From: Rhizobium sp. ACO-34A
GTDB taxonomy: Bacteria; Pseudomonadota; Alphaproteobacteria; Rhizobiales; Rhizobiaceae
Assembly (NCBI GenBank): GCA_002600635.1
Contig: CP021371.1
Span: 437,001 to 501,000 of the forward strand
Direction: 5' to 3'
Length of the DNA stretch: 64,000 nucleotides
Shown: positions 8,566 through 16,010 of the stretch, piece after piece
Position numbering within the stretch: the first letter of the stretch is position 1
How the letters are laid out: each line of letters begins with the position of its first letter
The notes under the pieces: model-generated
What the model was told of the DNA's origin: nothing
Databases searched by the model: none
The model's input: only the letters and a program-made list of their open reading frames with translations
Translations under genes and position numbers: made by a program

Positions 8566-9072
8566 ATGATCAGATTGTTTGGAAAAATCCTTCTGGGGGC
8601 CCAACTGGGCCTTGTCGGATTGTCGTCTGTGGCAGCGCAGGCAGCAATGCCGATGACTGAAGTCGCGCCGGCTGCCGCAGAGCGGTCCGGTGTCGTCAAG
8701 GTGCAGACCTATTGCGACGCATATGGCTGCTATGAAACCCGACGTCCGCCGGGCTACCGCCCGCCACCGCCACCCCCGGGCTGGGACGATGGCTACCGTC
8801 GCCCACCACCGCCGCGCTGGGACGACGATTACCGCCGTCCGCGCCCTCCGGGCTGGAATGACGGCTATTATCGCCGTCCGCCGCCGCCACCGCCACCACC
8901 GGTCTACCGTCGTCCTCCTCCGCCACCGCCGGGCTATGGCATGCCGCAGGGGCGCAACTGGAACAGCCACGTGCGCTGGTGCCTCGACCGCTACCGGTCC
9001 TACAATCCGCAGACGAACAGGTTCCTGTCCTCGAGCGGTTACTTCAGGACCTGCCGGTCGCCCTATTACTGA
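8566..9072 (+). CDS. BA14K family secreted proline-rich protein
   Basis: This 168-residue protein has an N-terminal signal peptide (about residues 1-27, ending SVAAQAA). A central part is very rich in proline, tyrosine, arginine and aspartate, with repeats of the type RRPPPPRWDDDYRRP (about 58-125). The C-terminal domain HVRWCLDRYRSYNPQTNRFLS...RTC matches the BA14K family, named after an immunoreactive Brucella protein. It probably acts in the periplasm or at the envelope; its biochemical role is not known. Two C-terminal cysteines could pair. A strong terminator follows at 9109. Confidence 0.85.
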   Translation: MIRLFGKILLGAQLGLVGLSSVAAQAAMPMTEVAPAAAERSGVVKVQTYCDAYGCYETRRPPGYRPPPPPPGWDDGYRRPPPPRWDDDYRRPRPPGWNDGYYRRPPPPPPPPVYRRPPPPPPGYGMPQGRNWNSHVRWCLDRYRSYNPQTNRFLSSSGYFRTCRSPYY

Positions 9073-9108
9073 CCGGCCCGACTGCAATCCGGGCCGACTG
9101 CAATCCGG

Positions 9109-9138
9109 AAAGGGGCGGGCGAAAGCTCGCCCCTTTTT
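9109..9138. terminator. Bidirectional rho-independent terminator
   Basis: The stem AAAGGGGCGGGC with loop GAAA and arm GCTCGCCCCTTT is followed by T residues on the plus strand and preceded by AA on the other. It serves the BA14K gene on the plus strand. Its far arm touches the stop codon of the convergent SelW-like gene, so it may serve both. A 13-base direct repeat, GACTGCAATCCGG, occurs twice just before it. Confidence 0.85.
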
Positions 9139-9458
9139 CAGTTCCCGTCCGGGGTGCCGTTCTCGCCGGTTGCCGCCTTCACCCGGTCGGTGTGGCCGAG
9201 ATCGCGCTCGGGCTCGATGATGTCGCGCAGCCGCTGCTTGAGTTCCTTCGGGCCGGGAAAGCCGCCATCGCGCTTGCGCTCCCAGATCAGGTCGCCATTG
9301 ACCCGGATCTCGAAATTGCCGCCGGTGCCGGGAATGAGCGCCACCTCGCCAAGGCTTTCCGGAAAGGTCTGCAGCAGCTCCTGCGCCATCCAGCCGGCGC
9401 GCAGCAGCCAGTTGCACTGGGTGCAGTAAAGTATCGTGACCCGTGGCTTCTCACTCAT
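9138..9458 (-). CDS. SelT/SelW/SelH (Rdx) family thioredoxin-like protein
   Basis: This 106-residue protein begins MSEKPRVTILYCTQC, giving a CxxC motif at residues 12-15 at the end of the first strand, the redox site of the Rdx/SelW fold. The GTGGNFEIRVNGDLIWERKRDGGFPGPKELKQRLRD segment is the conserved second half of the family. Bacterial members have cysteine instead of selenocysteine and are thought to act in thiol redox in the cytoplasm; the partner is unknown. The start at 9458 was preferred over an upstream Met at 9479 because the family begins at that strand. Confidence 0.9.
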   Translation of the reverse strand: MSEKPRVTILYCTQCNWLLRAGWMAQELLQTFPESLGEVALIPGTGGNFEIRVNGDLIWERKRDGGFPGPKELKQRLRDIIEPERDLGHTDRVKAATGENGTPDGN

Positions 9459-9622
9459 CGTTTTTCCGTTCCTCAGCACTCGTCTTCACGACAAAGTTAA
9501 CTTAAATAATCATGTTTTTACCGTGGGCCGCTTGAGCAAGCCTGCCGCCCCGGTCATTAGCATAACCACAGGAAACGAGACCCGGAAAACAAAACCCGGA
9601 AAACCAACCAAGGAGTGCCGAT

Positions 9623-10069
9623 ATGCCCAACCCCGTCGATCGCGACCGGCTGATCGTTCCCCAGCTTCAGCCCGTCTATGCCGGAGGTTACGAGACGGTG
9701 GAAACCGTGCTTCGTGTGCTCGCCGGCGTTCTGCTGGTCACCCATGGTTACGGCAAGATCATAAACCCCTTCGGCGCGGTGGGAATGGTCGAGAGCCTCG
9801 GATTCTACCCCGGTGTCTTCTGGTCTCCGCTTCTTTCGGCGACCGAATTCTTCGGCGGCATTCTGGTCGCCATCGGGCTCTTCACCCGTCCCGCCTCGTT
9901 TGCGGCGATGATCGTGCTGCTGGTCACGGTCTATTTCCATGGGATCGTGAAGGCCGAGGGACTGGGCGGCGCGGAAAAGTCGATCCTCTGGGCGGCGATC
10001 TTCCTGTTCTTCGCCTTCCGGGGCGGCAATCGCCATTCGGTCGATGCGCGTCTCGGGAAAGTCTTCTGA
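9623..10069 (+). CDS. DoxX family membrane protein
   Basis: This 148-residue protein has about four membrane helices (VLRVLAGVLLVTHGYGK, GFYPGVFWSPLLSATEFFGGILVAIGLF, FAAMIVLLVTVYFHG, WAAIFLFFAF). The motif LLVTHGYGKI followed by FFGGILVAIGLFTRPAS is typical of DoxX/MauE-like proteins. Members of this family are linked to thiosulfate:quinone oxidation in archaea and to redox stress in bacteria. The function here is not known. A good ribosome-binding site (aaggag) precedes the ATG. Confidence 0.85.
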   Translation: MPNPVDRDRLIVPQLQPVYAGGYETVETVLRVLAGVLLVTHGYGKIINPFGAVGMVESLGFYPGVFWSPLLSATEFFGGILVAIGLFTRPASFAAMIVLLVTVYFHGIVKAEGLGGAEKSILWAAIFLFFAFRGGNRHSVDARLGKVF

Positions 10070-10159
10070 AGCACGGCCGCTGACTGGCCGTTCACAGGCT
10101 TGAAGAGCGCCGTCCGCCGTGGTCATCTCCTCGCCGAACGAATCGGCGGGAGACGGACC

Positions 10160-10867
10160 ATGCGCGTGGCGATTATCGAGAACACCGGATATTCGGATCC
10201 GGGTCAGGTGGGTGTGGCGCTTGCCGAGGCCGGAGCGACTGTCGAGGTTATCCGCGCCTATGCCGGAGAACCGTTGCCGGCGAGCGTTGACGAGCATGAC
10301 GCTCTCGTCGTGCTCGGCGGCGAGCAGAATGCCCGTGACGACGAAAAGCACCCTTACCTGCCGGCGCTTGCGGCGCTGATGCGCGAATACGCGGACGCCG
10401 GCAAGGCCGTGCTCGGCATCTGCCTTGGCAGCCAGGTGCTGGCTCGTGCCTACGGTGCTGAAAACCTGATCGGTGCCGCCCCCGAATTCGGCTGGCGCAG
10501 CATTTCCCCGACGAGCGAGGGCAAGGACGATCCGGTGATCTCCGCCGCCGAACAGGCGGGGGGAGACTTCCTCTCCTTCCAGTGGCACGACGACACGTTC
10601 ACCCTTCCGCCAGGCGCCGTGCATCTTGCCGGCAATGGCGTTGCCGCCAACCAGGCCTTCCGCGTGGGACGCGCCGCCTATGGCATGCAGTTCCACTTCG
10701 AGGCGAACCGTTCGGTGGTGGCGGAATGGAACCGCCTGTTCCCGGAACTGGTCGAGCGCAAGGAACCCGGCTGGCTTGCGCGTCATCCGCAATATGCCGA
10801 GACGCAAGGGGCGGCCGCAGAGGCGGCTGGCCTTGCGATTGCCCGCGCCTGGGTATCCCGCATCTGA
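10160..10867 (+). CDS. Type 1 glutamine amidotransferase (GMP synthase-like domain protein)
   Basis: This 235-residue protein starts at the ATG at 10160 (MRVAIIENTGYSD), 60 bases inside the longest frame. The nucleophile cysteine lies in VLGICLGSQVLA near residue 95. The catalytic His and Glu are in GMQFHFEANR near residue 180. Stand-alone proteins of this class hydrolyse glutamine or gamma-glutamyl compounds; the acceptor substrate is unknown. It lies 91 bases after doxX in the same direction and 49 bases before an acetyltransferase, so a loose operon is possible. Confidence 0.88.
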   Translation: MRVAIIENTGYSDPGQVGVALAEAGATVEVIRAYAGEPLPASVDEHDALVVLGGEQNARDDEKHPYLPALAALMREYADAGKAVLGICLGSQVLARAYGAENLIGAAPEFGWRSISPTSEGKDDPVISAAEQAGGDFLSFQWHDDTFTLPPGAVHLAGNGVAANQAFRVGRAAYGMQFHFEANRSVVAEWNRLFPELVERKEPGWLARHPQYAETQGAAAEAAGLAIARAWVSRI

Positions 10868-10915
10868 TGACAGGCCGAACGGCTCTGCACGACGATCTGA
10901 GCGCGGGAGAGGGTG

Positions 10916-11473
10916 ATGACGGCAAGCGAACGGGAAAAGATGGCCGAAGGCCTCTGGTACAACTGCATCGACCCGGAACTCGACCTTCTGCGTAACACGG
11001 CGCGCGAGGCGGTGCATCGTCACAACACCCTGCCGCCGGCGGAGCGCGGCTCCGCTGCAGCCGAACTCCGGTCGCTCCTTGCCGGTTTCGGCGAAGGCGC
11101 CTTCATCGAGGCGCCGTTCCATTGCGGGTACGGGTTCAATATCACGCTGGGCGCGCGCGTCTATCTCAATGCCGGCTGCGTGATCCTCGACAGCGCCAGG
11201 GTTTCGATCGGCGATGGCTCCATGCTGGGACCGGCGGTGCAGATCTATTGCGCCGAACACCACAAGGAGGCGGCCCTGCGCGTCGCGGGCATCGAGATCG
11301 CCAGGCCAGTCACCATCGGCCGTGACGTATGGATCGGCGGGGCGGCGGTCATTCTTGCCGGTATCACCATTGGCGACGGCGCGATCGTCGGAGCGGGTGC
11401 CGTGGTGACCCGCGACGTTCCGGCGGGTGCAACCGTGGTCGGCAATCCGGCAAGGCCATTGCCGCTCACATGA
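10916..11473 (+). CDS. Sugar O-acetyltransferase, maltose/galactoside acetyltransferase (LacA/Maa) type
   Basis: This 185-residue protein starts with [22 protein letters not shown], the N-terminal mac helical domain of maltose and galactoside acetyltransferases. Left-handed beta-helix hexapeptide repeats follow ([33 protein letters not shown]...). The catalytic histidine lies in [12 protein letters not shown] near residue 115. It transfers an acetyl group from acetyl-CoA to a sugar hydroxyl in the cytoplasm. The ATG at 10916 follows a GTG at 10913; the purine-rich GCGGGAGAGGG just upstream can serve either. Confidence 0.92.
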   Translation: MTASEREKMAEGLWYNCIDPELDLLRNTAREAVHRHNTLPPAERGSAAAELRSLLAGFGEGAFIEAPFHCGYGFNITLGARVYLNAGCVILDSARVSIGDGSMLGPAVQIYCAEHHKEAALRVAGIEIARPVTIGRDVWIGGAAVILAGITIGDGAIVGAGAVVTRDVPAGATVVGNPARPLPLT

Positions 11474-11566
11474 GAAACCGAAAGCCGCCGAAACATTGAC
11501 CCGTGTCAATTCACAGCGCATCGTTTGCGCTATGGTGGCCCCCGTTCTGTTCACCGGAAAACGTCC

Positions 11567-12142
11567 ATGAGCCTTCTCGCCTTTGCCGCCGCCGTGCTCC
11601 TCCTGCTGCTGACGCCCGGGCCGACCAATACCCTGCTGGCGCTTTCGGGGGCTGCAAAGGGCGTGCGGCGCTCCCTGCCGCTGATGGGGGGCGAGATTGC
11701 CGGCTATATGACGACAGTCATTCCTCTGGTGACGTTTGCCGGCCCATGGCTGGAAAGCCAGCCGCTCGCTGCCAATATCGTGCGGCTCTGCGCCGCCGCC
11801 TGGGTGCTGACGCTTGCCGTCAAGCTCTGGGTCATGCCGGCGCAATCCGCCGATGACAGCTATATCGACGCGCGTGCCGTCTACTGGACGACGGTGATGA
11901 ACCCCAAGGGGCTGATCATCGGTCTCCTGCTGGTGCCACCCGGCGGCTTCCCCGCAACCTTCGCCTATCTCGGTGTTTTTGCTGCGCTGATTCTCGTGGT
12001 CGCAAGCCTCTGGCTGTGCTTCGGTTCCGCGATCCTGGGCCTGATCAGCCGGCGTCATCCGGCTCTGGTCGGGCGTGTTGCCGCTGGCTTTCTGGTCTTC
12101 TTCGCTGTTGCCCTGACCAGTCAGGCCGTCGGCTGGGTTTGA
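11567..12142 (+). CDS. LysE/RhtB family amino acid exporter
   Basis: This 191-residue membrane protein begins MSLLAFAAAVLLLLLTPGPTNTLLALSGAAKG. The TPGPTNTLLALSGAAKG element is the conserved first-helix motif of LysE translocators. About five to six helices are visible. The family exports amino acids or related metabolites by proton or ion exchange. The Met at 11567 was chosen over an upstream one at 11525 because the family starts at the first helix. An inverted repeat ATTGAC-CCGT-GTCAAT lies upstream at 11495-11510 and could be an operator. Confidence 0.88.
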   Translation: MSLLAFAAAVLLLLLTPGPTNTLLALSGAAKGVRRSLPLMGGEIAGYMTTVIPLVTFAGPWLESQPLAANIVRLCAAAWVLTLAVKLWVMPAQSADDSYIDARAVYWTTVMNPKGLIIGLLLVPPGGFPATFAYLGVFAALILVVASLWLCFGSAILGLISRRHPALVGRVAAGFLVFFAVALTSQAVGWV

Positions 12143-13189
12143 TCGTTTCTCGGAATTCATAGCAGGCTCTCTATCCCTGTCGTGCAGGTCTCCAGTTCTA
12201 TTCCTGCTTGCCATGCGTGCCGGGTTCACCGCCAACCGGACACGCCGAAACCTTCACGCGCGGTGTCCCGCCGTGGTCTGCTTCATTTCGGTTCCCCTTT
12301 TCGGCCTTTCCGCCAGGGGTGCGGACGGGGCACTGGAAGCTGCCTCGTAAAGTAAGAAGTATGTGACACCTTCCGGCGCCCCGTTCGGTGTGTTTTTCCG
12401 GACGAACTCGGTCTCTCTGCGCGGATGACGGCACCTTTCCCAGGGTTGCGCTCGCGAACATTCCCGTCCGTGGCGCCACGAAAGGCCGTGTGAGCGGCCA
12501 GTCGCCGGTCCAATCATGTGTGCCCTGCAGGCACGCCCCGCCCTGTTTCAGGCGAGAGGGAGACCATTCTCATCCAGCCTCCGGGGCATGTTCCGCGTTT
12601 CGAACAGGCCACCGGATCACCGGCCCCGCCTCGCCGGCAACGCAAGCCGGTGTAACCGCGACGGGACGGGGCCATTCTAGGCATGGAGACGGAGGGCGGG
12701 GATTTTGCGGGAAAACGGGGAAAAGGGGGACACTGCGAAACGCGGTGAAGCCTGCCCCTCATCCCCCTGCCGGGACCTTCTCCCCGCAAGCGGGGAGAAG
12801 GGGTCTAGAGCGCTGTTCGATCTGATTGAATCAGATCGGCGCTCTAAACTCCTTTGTTTGAAGCATAATCTTGTCGGTCCTCGTTTCACTCCGGCCGGAT
12901 TATGCTCCAGGGCACGGAGCCGAAACAAGACGCGGGACGAGCCGCAACGTTTCCGTTCCCTCTCCCCGCCTGCGGGGAGAGGGTCAGGGTGAGGGGCTTT
13001 TTCGCTGGCGGCTCCTGGAAGGCCTTGCCTGCAAAGGGGGGCGGGGCGAAGGAAGGTGGGGCAAGGTTGACGACGGTGTTTACCCTGCCGGTTGACGGCA
13101 AAATCGACCCGCCCCCTTTTCGATGCGGCAAGCCACGGTTACTTCTTCGGAAGACACTGCCCGGCATTGCAATTGCGAAAGGACATCCG
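12143..13189. other. Long intergenic stretch with a repeat mosaic
   Basis: About 1050 bases separate the LysE gene from the thioesterase gene. The first 600 bases (12143-12750) are GC-rich and hold overlapping short frames on both strands, none like a known family; I see no riboswitch, tRNA or stable RNA signature. The second part, 12750-12985, holds a mosaic of palindromic repeats described separately. The last part (12985-13189) holds only the approach to the thioesterase start. A degenerate gene in the first part cannot be excluded. Confidence 0.5.
12776..12983. repeat. Mosaic of rhizobial-type palindromic repeats
   Basis: Four stems lie in series. 12776-12801 is a perfect 12-bp hairpin (CCTTCTCCCCGC, AA, GCGGGGAGAAGG). 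12806-12846 is TAGAGCGC...GCGCTCTA enclosing GATCTGATT-G-AATCAGATC. 12862-12906 is AGCATAATC...GATTATGCT. 12958-12983 is CCCTCTCCCCGC, CT, GCGGGGAGAGGG. The outer two belong to one family in opposite orientations, with CCCCTCA arms. The 12806-12906 pair is a second family, and a diverged copy of its right half recurs at 48403-48451. The mosaic arrangement recalls the RIME/ABC elements of Rhizobiaceae; the exact family name is unverified. Confidence 0.8.
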
Positions 13190-13681
13190 ATGGACCGAGC
13201 CCATGATCCAAGCCAGCTGGAAATGGTCGTGCTGATGACGCCGGACATGGCGAATTTTTCCGGCAAGGTGCATGGCGGCGCGCTGCTGAACCTGCTCGAC
13301 CGGGTGGCCTATTCCTGCGCCTCGCGCTTTTCCCAGCAATATGCCGTGACGCTTTCGGTCGATCAGGTGGTGTTCCGCCAGCCGATCCATGTGGGCGAAC
13401 TGGTGACCTTCTCGGCTTCGGTCAATTTCGCCGGCCGCACCTCTATGGAAATCGGCATCCGTGTCGAGGCCGAGGATATCCGCACCGGCGAACGGCGGCA
13501 CACCAATTCCTGCTATTTCACCATGGTAGCGGTCGATGCCGAGGGCAAGCCGACACCGGTTCCGGAACTTGCGCTTGAGACAGATGTAAAGCGCCGGCGC
13601 GCGCGCCAGGCCGATGTGCGCCGTACCCTGCGACGCGAATTCGAGGCTCGCTTCCGCGAACTCAAGGAAGGCAATGACTGA
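13190..13681 (+). CDS. Acyl-CoA thioesterase, hotdog fold (YciA/BFIT-like)
   Basis: This 163-residue protein from the ATG at 13190 has the hotdog signatures MTPDMANFSGKVHGGALLNLLDRVAYSCASRFS (about residues 15-48) and VDQVVFRQPIHVGELVTFSASVNFAGRTSMEIGIRVEAEDIRTGERRHTNSCYFTMVAVD. The glycine-histidine pair and the aspartate in LLDRVA are typical of YciA-like acyl-CoA hydrolases. It should release CoA from acyl-CoA in the cytoplasm. The frame is open upstream to 12902 through repeat DNA, which is not coding. The basic C-terminal tail (KRRRARQADVRRTLRREFEARF) is usual for the rhizobial members. Confidence 0.88.
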   Translation: MDRAHDPSQLEMVVLMTPDMANFSGKVHGGALLNLLDRVAYSCASRFSQQYAVTLSVDQVVFRQPIHVGELVTFSASVNFAGRTSMEIGIRVEAEDIRTGERRHTNSCYFTMVAVDAEGKPTPVPELALETDVKRRRARQADVRRTLRREFEARFRELKEGND

Positions 13682-13709
13682 GCCGGGATATAAGCCGCAC
13701 TTCTCAGGC

Positions 13710-13729
13710 GGCCGGTCTCATGACCGGCC
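13710..13729. terminator. Stem-loop between convergent thioesterase and YegP genes
   Basis: GGCCGGTC, loop TCAT, GACCGGCC forms a perfect 8-bp stem 29 bases past the thioesterase stop and 33 bases past the yegP-type stop on the other strand. There is no T tract, so it is a likely but not proven transcription end or mRNA 3' protection stem for both genes. Confidence 0.5.
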
Positions 13730-13761
13730 CGCAGCCGCATGCAGCGATCCGTTGAATAGGC

Positions 13762-14136
13762 TCAGGCGGTGGCGGTCTCGTCTTCGACGGGAGCCTCGGG
13801 AGCATTTTTCTTGATGGATTCAGCGCAGTTCTTTGCACTGGATTTCGACGAATAGGTCTCGGACCGGACCATGATCTCGCCATTCGATGCCCGGAAGCGG
13901 ACGAAGGTTTCGCCGTTCTTGGCTTCATCGATTTCGAAGCGATAACCGCTGCCGGTTTCTTCCTTCGTCAGGTCGACGATGGCCGCACCCGGTGCGTTCT
14001 TCTTGATCGATTCGATGCAGTTCTTGGCGCTTGCCTTAGAAGCGTAGTTTTCCGACCAGACCATGACTTCGGCATTGTAGACGAACTGGATGCGGAAGGC
14101 GCCCTTTTCATTCTTTAAGATCTTGAACTTGTGCAT
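13762..14136 (-). CDS. YegP family protein (two DUF1508 repeats)
   Basis: This 124-residue protein starts at the ATG at 14136 behind a good ribosome-binding site (CCGGAGGAAAC). It contains two tandem copies of the DUF1508 repeat: FKILKNEKGAFRIQFVYNAEVMVWSENYASKASAKNCIESIKKNAPGA and YRFEIDEAKNGETFVRFRASNGEIMVRSETYSSKSSAKNCAESIKKNAPEA. The fold is known from YegP of E. coli, but the function is not. The two copies are very alike, which suggests an internal duplication. The longer frame to 14424 is not coding. Confidence 0.92.
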   Translation of the reverse strand: MHKFKILKNEKGAFRIQFVYNAEVMVWSENYASKASAKNCIESIKKNAPGAAIVDLTKEETGSGYRFEIDEAKNGETFVRFRASNGEIMVRSETYSSKSSAKNCAESIKKNAPEAPVEDETATA

Positions 14137-14360
14137 GTTTCCTCCGGACATTGACGTCGGCGCGGCTCCCGGATGGCAACCGCCAGAAATACTTAGAATG
14201 CAATTGGAGGAAGCACAAGATGCGTGGCTACGCGTTGATCGGTCGAATGCGACCTGTGGGCTTAGGGAGCCGGAAAGCCTGAAATCAGGCTTCCCCTTCC
14301 CGTTAAGGCCTCGCTCAGTTTTCCCGGCCAGTGTCGCGGCGAAAACTGAAAGGGAAGACC

Positions 14361-15383
14361 ATGCAGGCAATGACGAAGCGGGACGCAGGGAACACGAAAT
14401 CCATCTTGGGGGCGCTGACGGCAATGGCAGGCACGCTGGCGTTTCTTGCCGCCACGCCCGCCTTTGCCTGGACCCAGGCCGAGATCGATGCCGCGATCGC
14501 CACGCTCGACACGCCGGAAGCCCGGCTTTGCCCCGAATCGAACGGCTCGAAGCTCGAGCTTCCCTATGAGATCAGGGACATCAACGGCGATGCCGTCGAC
14601 GAGATCATCGTTCATCAGCAGGCCAGCGGTGCTGCCGGTTGTTTCGGCCATGCCGGCTCCGAAATCAGCATGCTGATTTCAGACGGCAAGGGCGGCTGGA
14701 CCGATGCTTTCGGCTTTCCGGGCTCCGATCTCGCCTTCCATCCGCGCACGGACAGCGACTGGCCGGATGTCGAGATCCTCGGCCCCGGTTTCTGCTTCCC
14801 CGTCTGGCGCCACCATGAGGGCAGCTACGGCATCTGGCGCACCTGCGAGGATGGAAAGCTGGTCTATGCCGAGGGCCTGCGCGACAACGCCGTGCCGAGC
14901 GGTGTGGTGAGCAGCGGGGCGAGCAGTGGGGCGCAGGCGAAGCCGGCGAGCCATTCGGGCAGCAACGGCATCGGCACGCTCTCTCCGGTCGAAGTGATCG
15001 ACGTCGCCTCCCTCGATGGCATTCCCTATGACCACAACGGCTCCATCATGATCGTCGACGGCGCCAAGGGCGTCATCGTCTATGACCATCCCAAGAGCTC
15101 GATTGCCGGCACCGTGAAGCGCGGCACCGTGCTCTTCCGCGGCAAGCCCTGGGACATGAACAATCCCGACGGCGCCCTGATCGACGGCGTCGCCCATACC
15201 TTCAAGAAGGGATGCGACGCGACCGAATATCCGGTGCGCGGCCGCTACCACGTGATGTACGGCATGTCTCAGTTCACGCTGGAGGGTGGCGCCCCGATCC
15301 GCTCCAAGACCAATTGCGACATCACCGGCCACTCCATGACCAGCGGCAATGCCAGGCTGAAGTTCGATATCGCCTGGGATTGA
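14361..15383 (+). CDS. Secreted hypothetical protein, 340 residues
   Basis: The ATG at 14361 follows AGGGAAG. A signal peptide is visible (basic start, ILGALTAMAGTLAFLAATPAFA, about residues 1-37). The first half (about 38-170) resembles a repeat-type propeller or calcium-binding segment, with PYEIRDINGDAVDEIIVHQ and ISDGKGGWTDAFGFPGSD. A low-complexity linker rich in Ser/Gly (about 180-205) follows. The second half contains IMIVDGAKGVIVYDHPKSSIAGTVKRGTVLFRG and several cysteines. I do not recognise a family. It is probably periplasmic or surface-exposed and lies alone between yegP and the ccdAB pair. Confidence 0.75.
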   Translation: MQAMTKRDAGNTKSILGALTAMAGTLAFLAATPAFAWTQAEIDAAIATLDTPEARLCPESNGSKLELPYEIRDINGDAVDEIIVHQQASGAAGCFGHAGSEISMLISDGKGGWTDAFGFPGSDLAFHPRTDSDWPDVEILGPGFCFPVWRHHEGSYGIWRTCEDGKLVYAEGLRDNAVPSGVVSSGASSGAQAKPASHSGSNGIGTLSPVEVIDVASLDGIPYDHNGSIMIVDGAKGVIVYDHPKSSIAGTVKRGTVLFRGKPWDMNNPDGALIDGVAHTFKKGCDATEYPVRGRYHVMYGMSQFTLEGGAPIRSKTNCDITGHSMTSGNARLKFDIAWD

Positions 15384-15422
15384 GGTTGGCGCGCGCGACC
15401 GGCGGGCGTTGAACGACGCTGG

Positions 15423-15722
15423 TCAGAAACCCTGAAAGAGGAAATCGGTGGCGGCGATGATGTCGTCGGCCTTGTCGGAGAGATCGGCGACCTGTTCGCC
15501 GATTTCGCTTGCGGGGACCGCTGCCATCCGTTGTGTCGCCATGACATGAAGCTCACCTTCGACGACAAATCGGGGTGTGAGCCGGGATATCGACCATGAC
15601 ATGTCATTTACGGGGATCAGCGGCGCGATGACCCTGGAGGGGAGATCATCGAGAAGGTTCGATTGAAGATCGACGACCAGCATGTTCCCGGGCTTGAGCC
15701 GGTAGACGTGGAAGCGTGCCAT
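15423..15722 (-). CDS. ccdB: CcdB family toxin
   Basis: This 99-residue protein (MARFHVYRLKPGNMLVVDLQSNLLDDLPSRVIAPL) has the typical CcdB beginning and ends DDIIAATDFLFQGF, the C-terminal stretch that in plasmid F CcdB contacts gyrase. CcdB poisons DNA gyrase when its antitoxin is lost. Its ATG overlaps the stop of the antitoxin gene (TGATG), so the two are translated together. Its length equals that of classical CcdB (101). Whether the chromosomal copy is still toxic cannot be told. Confidence 0.9.
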   Translation of the reverse strand: MARFHVYRLKPGNMLVVDLQSNLLDDLPSRVIAPLIPVNDMSWSISRLTPRFVVEGELHVMATQRMAAVPASEIGEQVADLSDKADDIIAATDFLFQGF

Positions 15723-15958
15723 CAGAACTGCCGATATTTCGCCAACGGCAGCCCATGTTTCTCGATATATTCTTTCTCCGCCCGGATCGCGTCCGCATTC
15801 TCGATCCGCCAGCGCCGTTCCTTTTCGGCCTTTATCGCCTGTGCGATACCCTCCTCGGCGGCATGCGACACGTCGATCGAAAGATCGCGGGCTTGCGCGA
15901 TCAGCGACTGATCCAAGGGAACTGCGGCAGTCTTTCTCGGCTGGGAAGCCATGGCCAT
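15722..15958 (-). CDS. ccdA: CcdA family antitoxin
   Basis: This 78-residue protein lies directly upstream of ccdB and overlaps it by one base. The N-terminus (PRKTAAVPLDQSLIAQARDLSIDVS) is the ribbon-helix-helix DNA-binding part. The C-terminus (ERRWRIENADAIRAEKEYIEKHGLPL) is the toxin-binding tail, with the family WRxENxxAI pattern. It should neutralise CcdB and repress the operon. The start could be 15958 or the Met at 15952. Confidence 0.9.
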   Translation of the reverse strand: MAMASQPRKTAAVPLDQSLIAQARDLSIDVSHAAEEGIAQAIKAEKERRWRIENADAIRAEKEYIEKHGLPLAKYRQF

Positions 15959-16010
15959 CTCCGGTGCAACAGAGCCAAGGATAAGCCTTGCTGGCCCGGA
16001 CGGAAAGCCC

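Noticed and set aside
9557..12235. An 892-codon open frame on the minus strand
   Set aside because: It runs antisense through doxX, the amidotransferase, the acetyltransferase and the LysE gene, all with clear families. Its translation is rich in Arg/His/Gln/Asp with no hydrophobic core, typical of antisense frames in GC-rich DNA.
12254..12517. Overlapping short frames in the 12.2-12.8 kb gap that might be a gene or stable RNA
   Set aside because: No family, signal peptide or ribosome-binding site stands out, and the frames on both strands overlap. I also looked for SRP RNA, RNase P RNA, tmRNA and cobalamin riboswitch signatures and saw none.
12776..12983. A possible CRISPR array
   Set aside because: The repeats are palindromic, of different types and not evenly spaced, and no cas genes are near; they are intergenic palindromic repeats.
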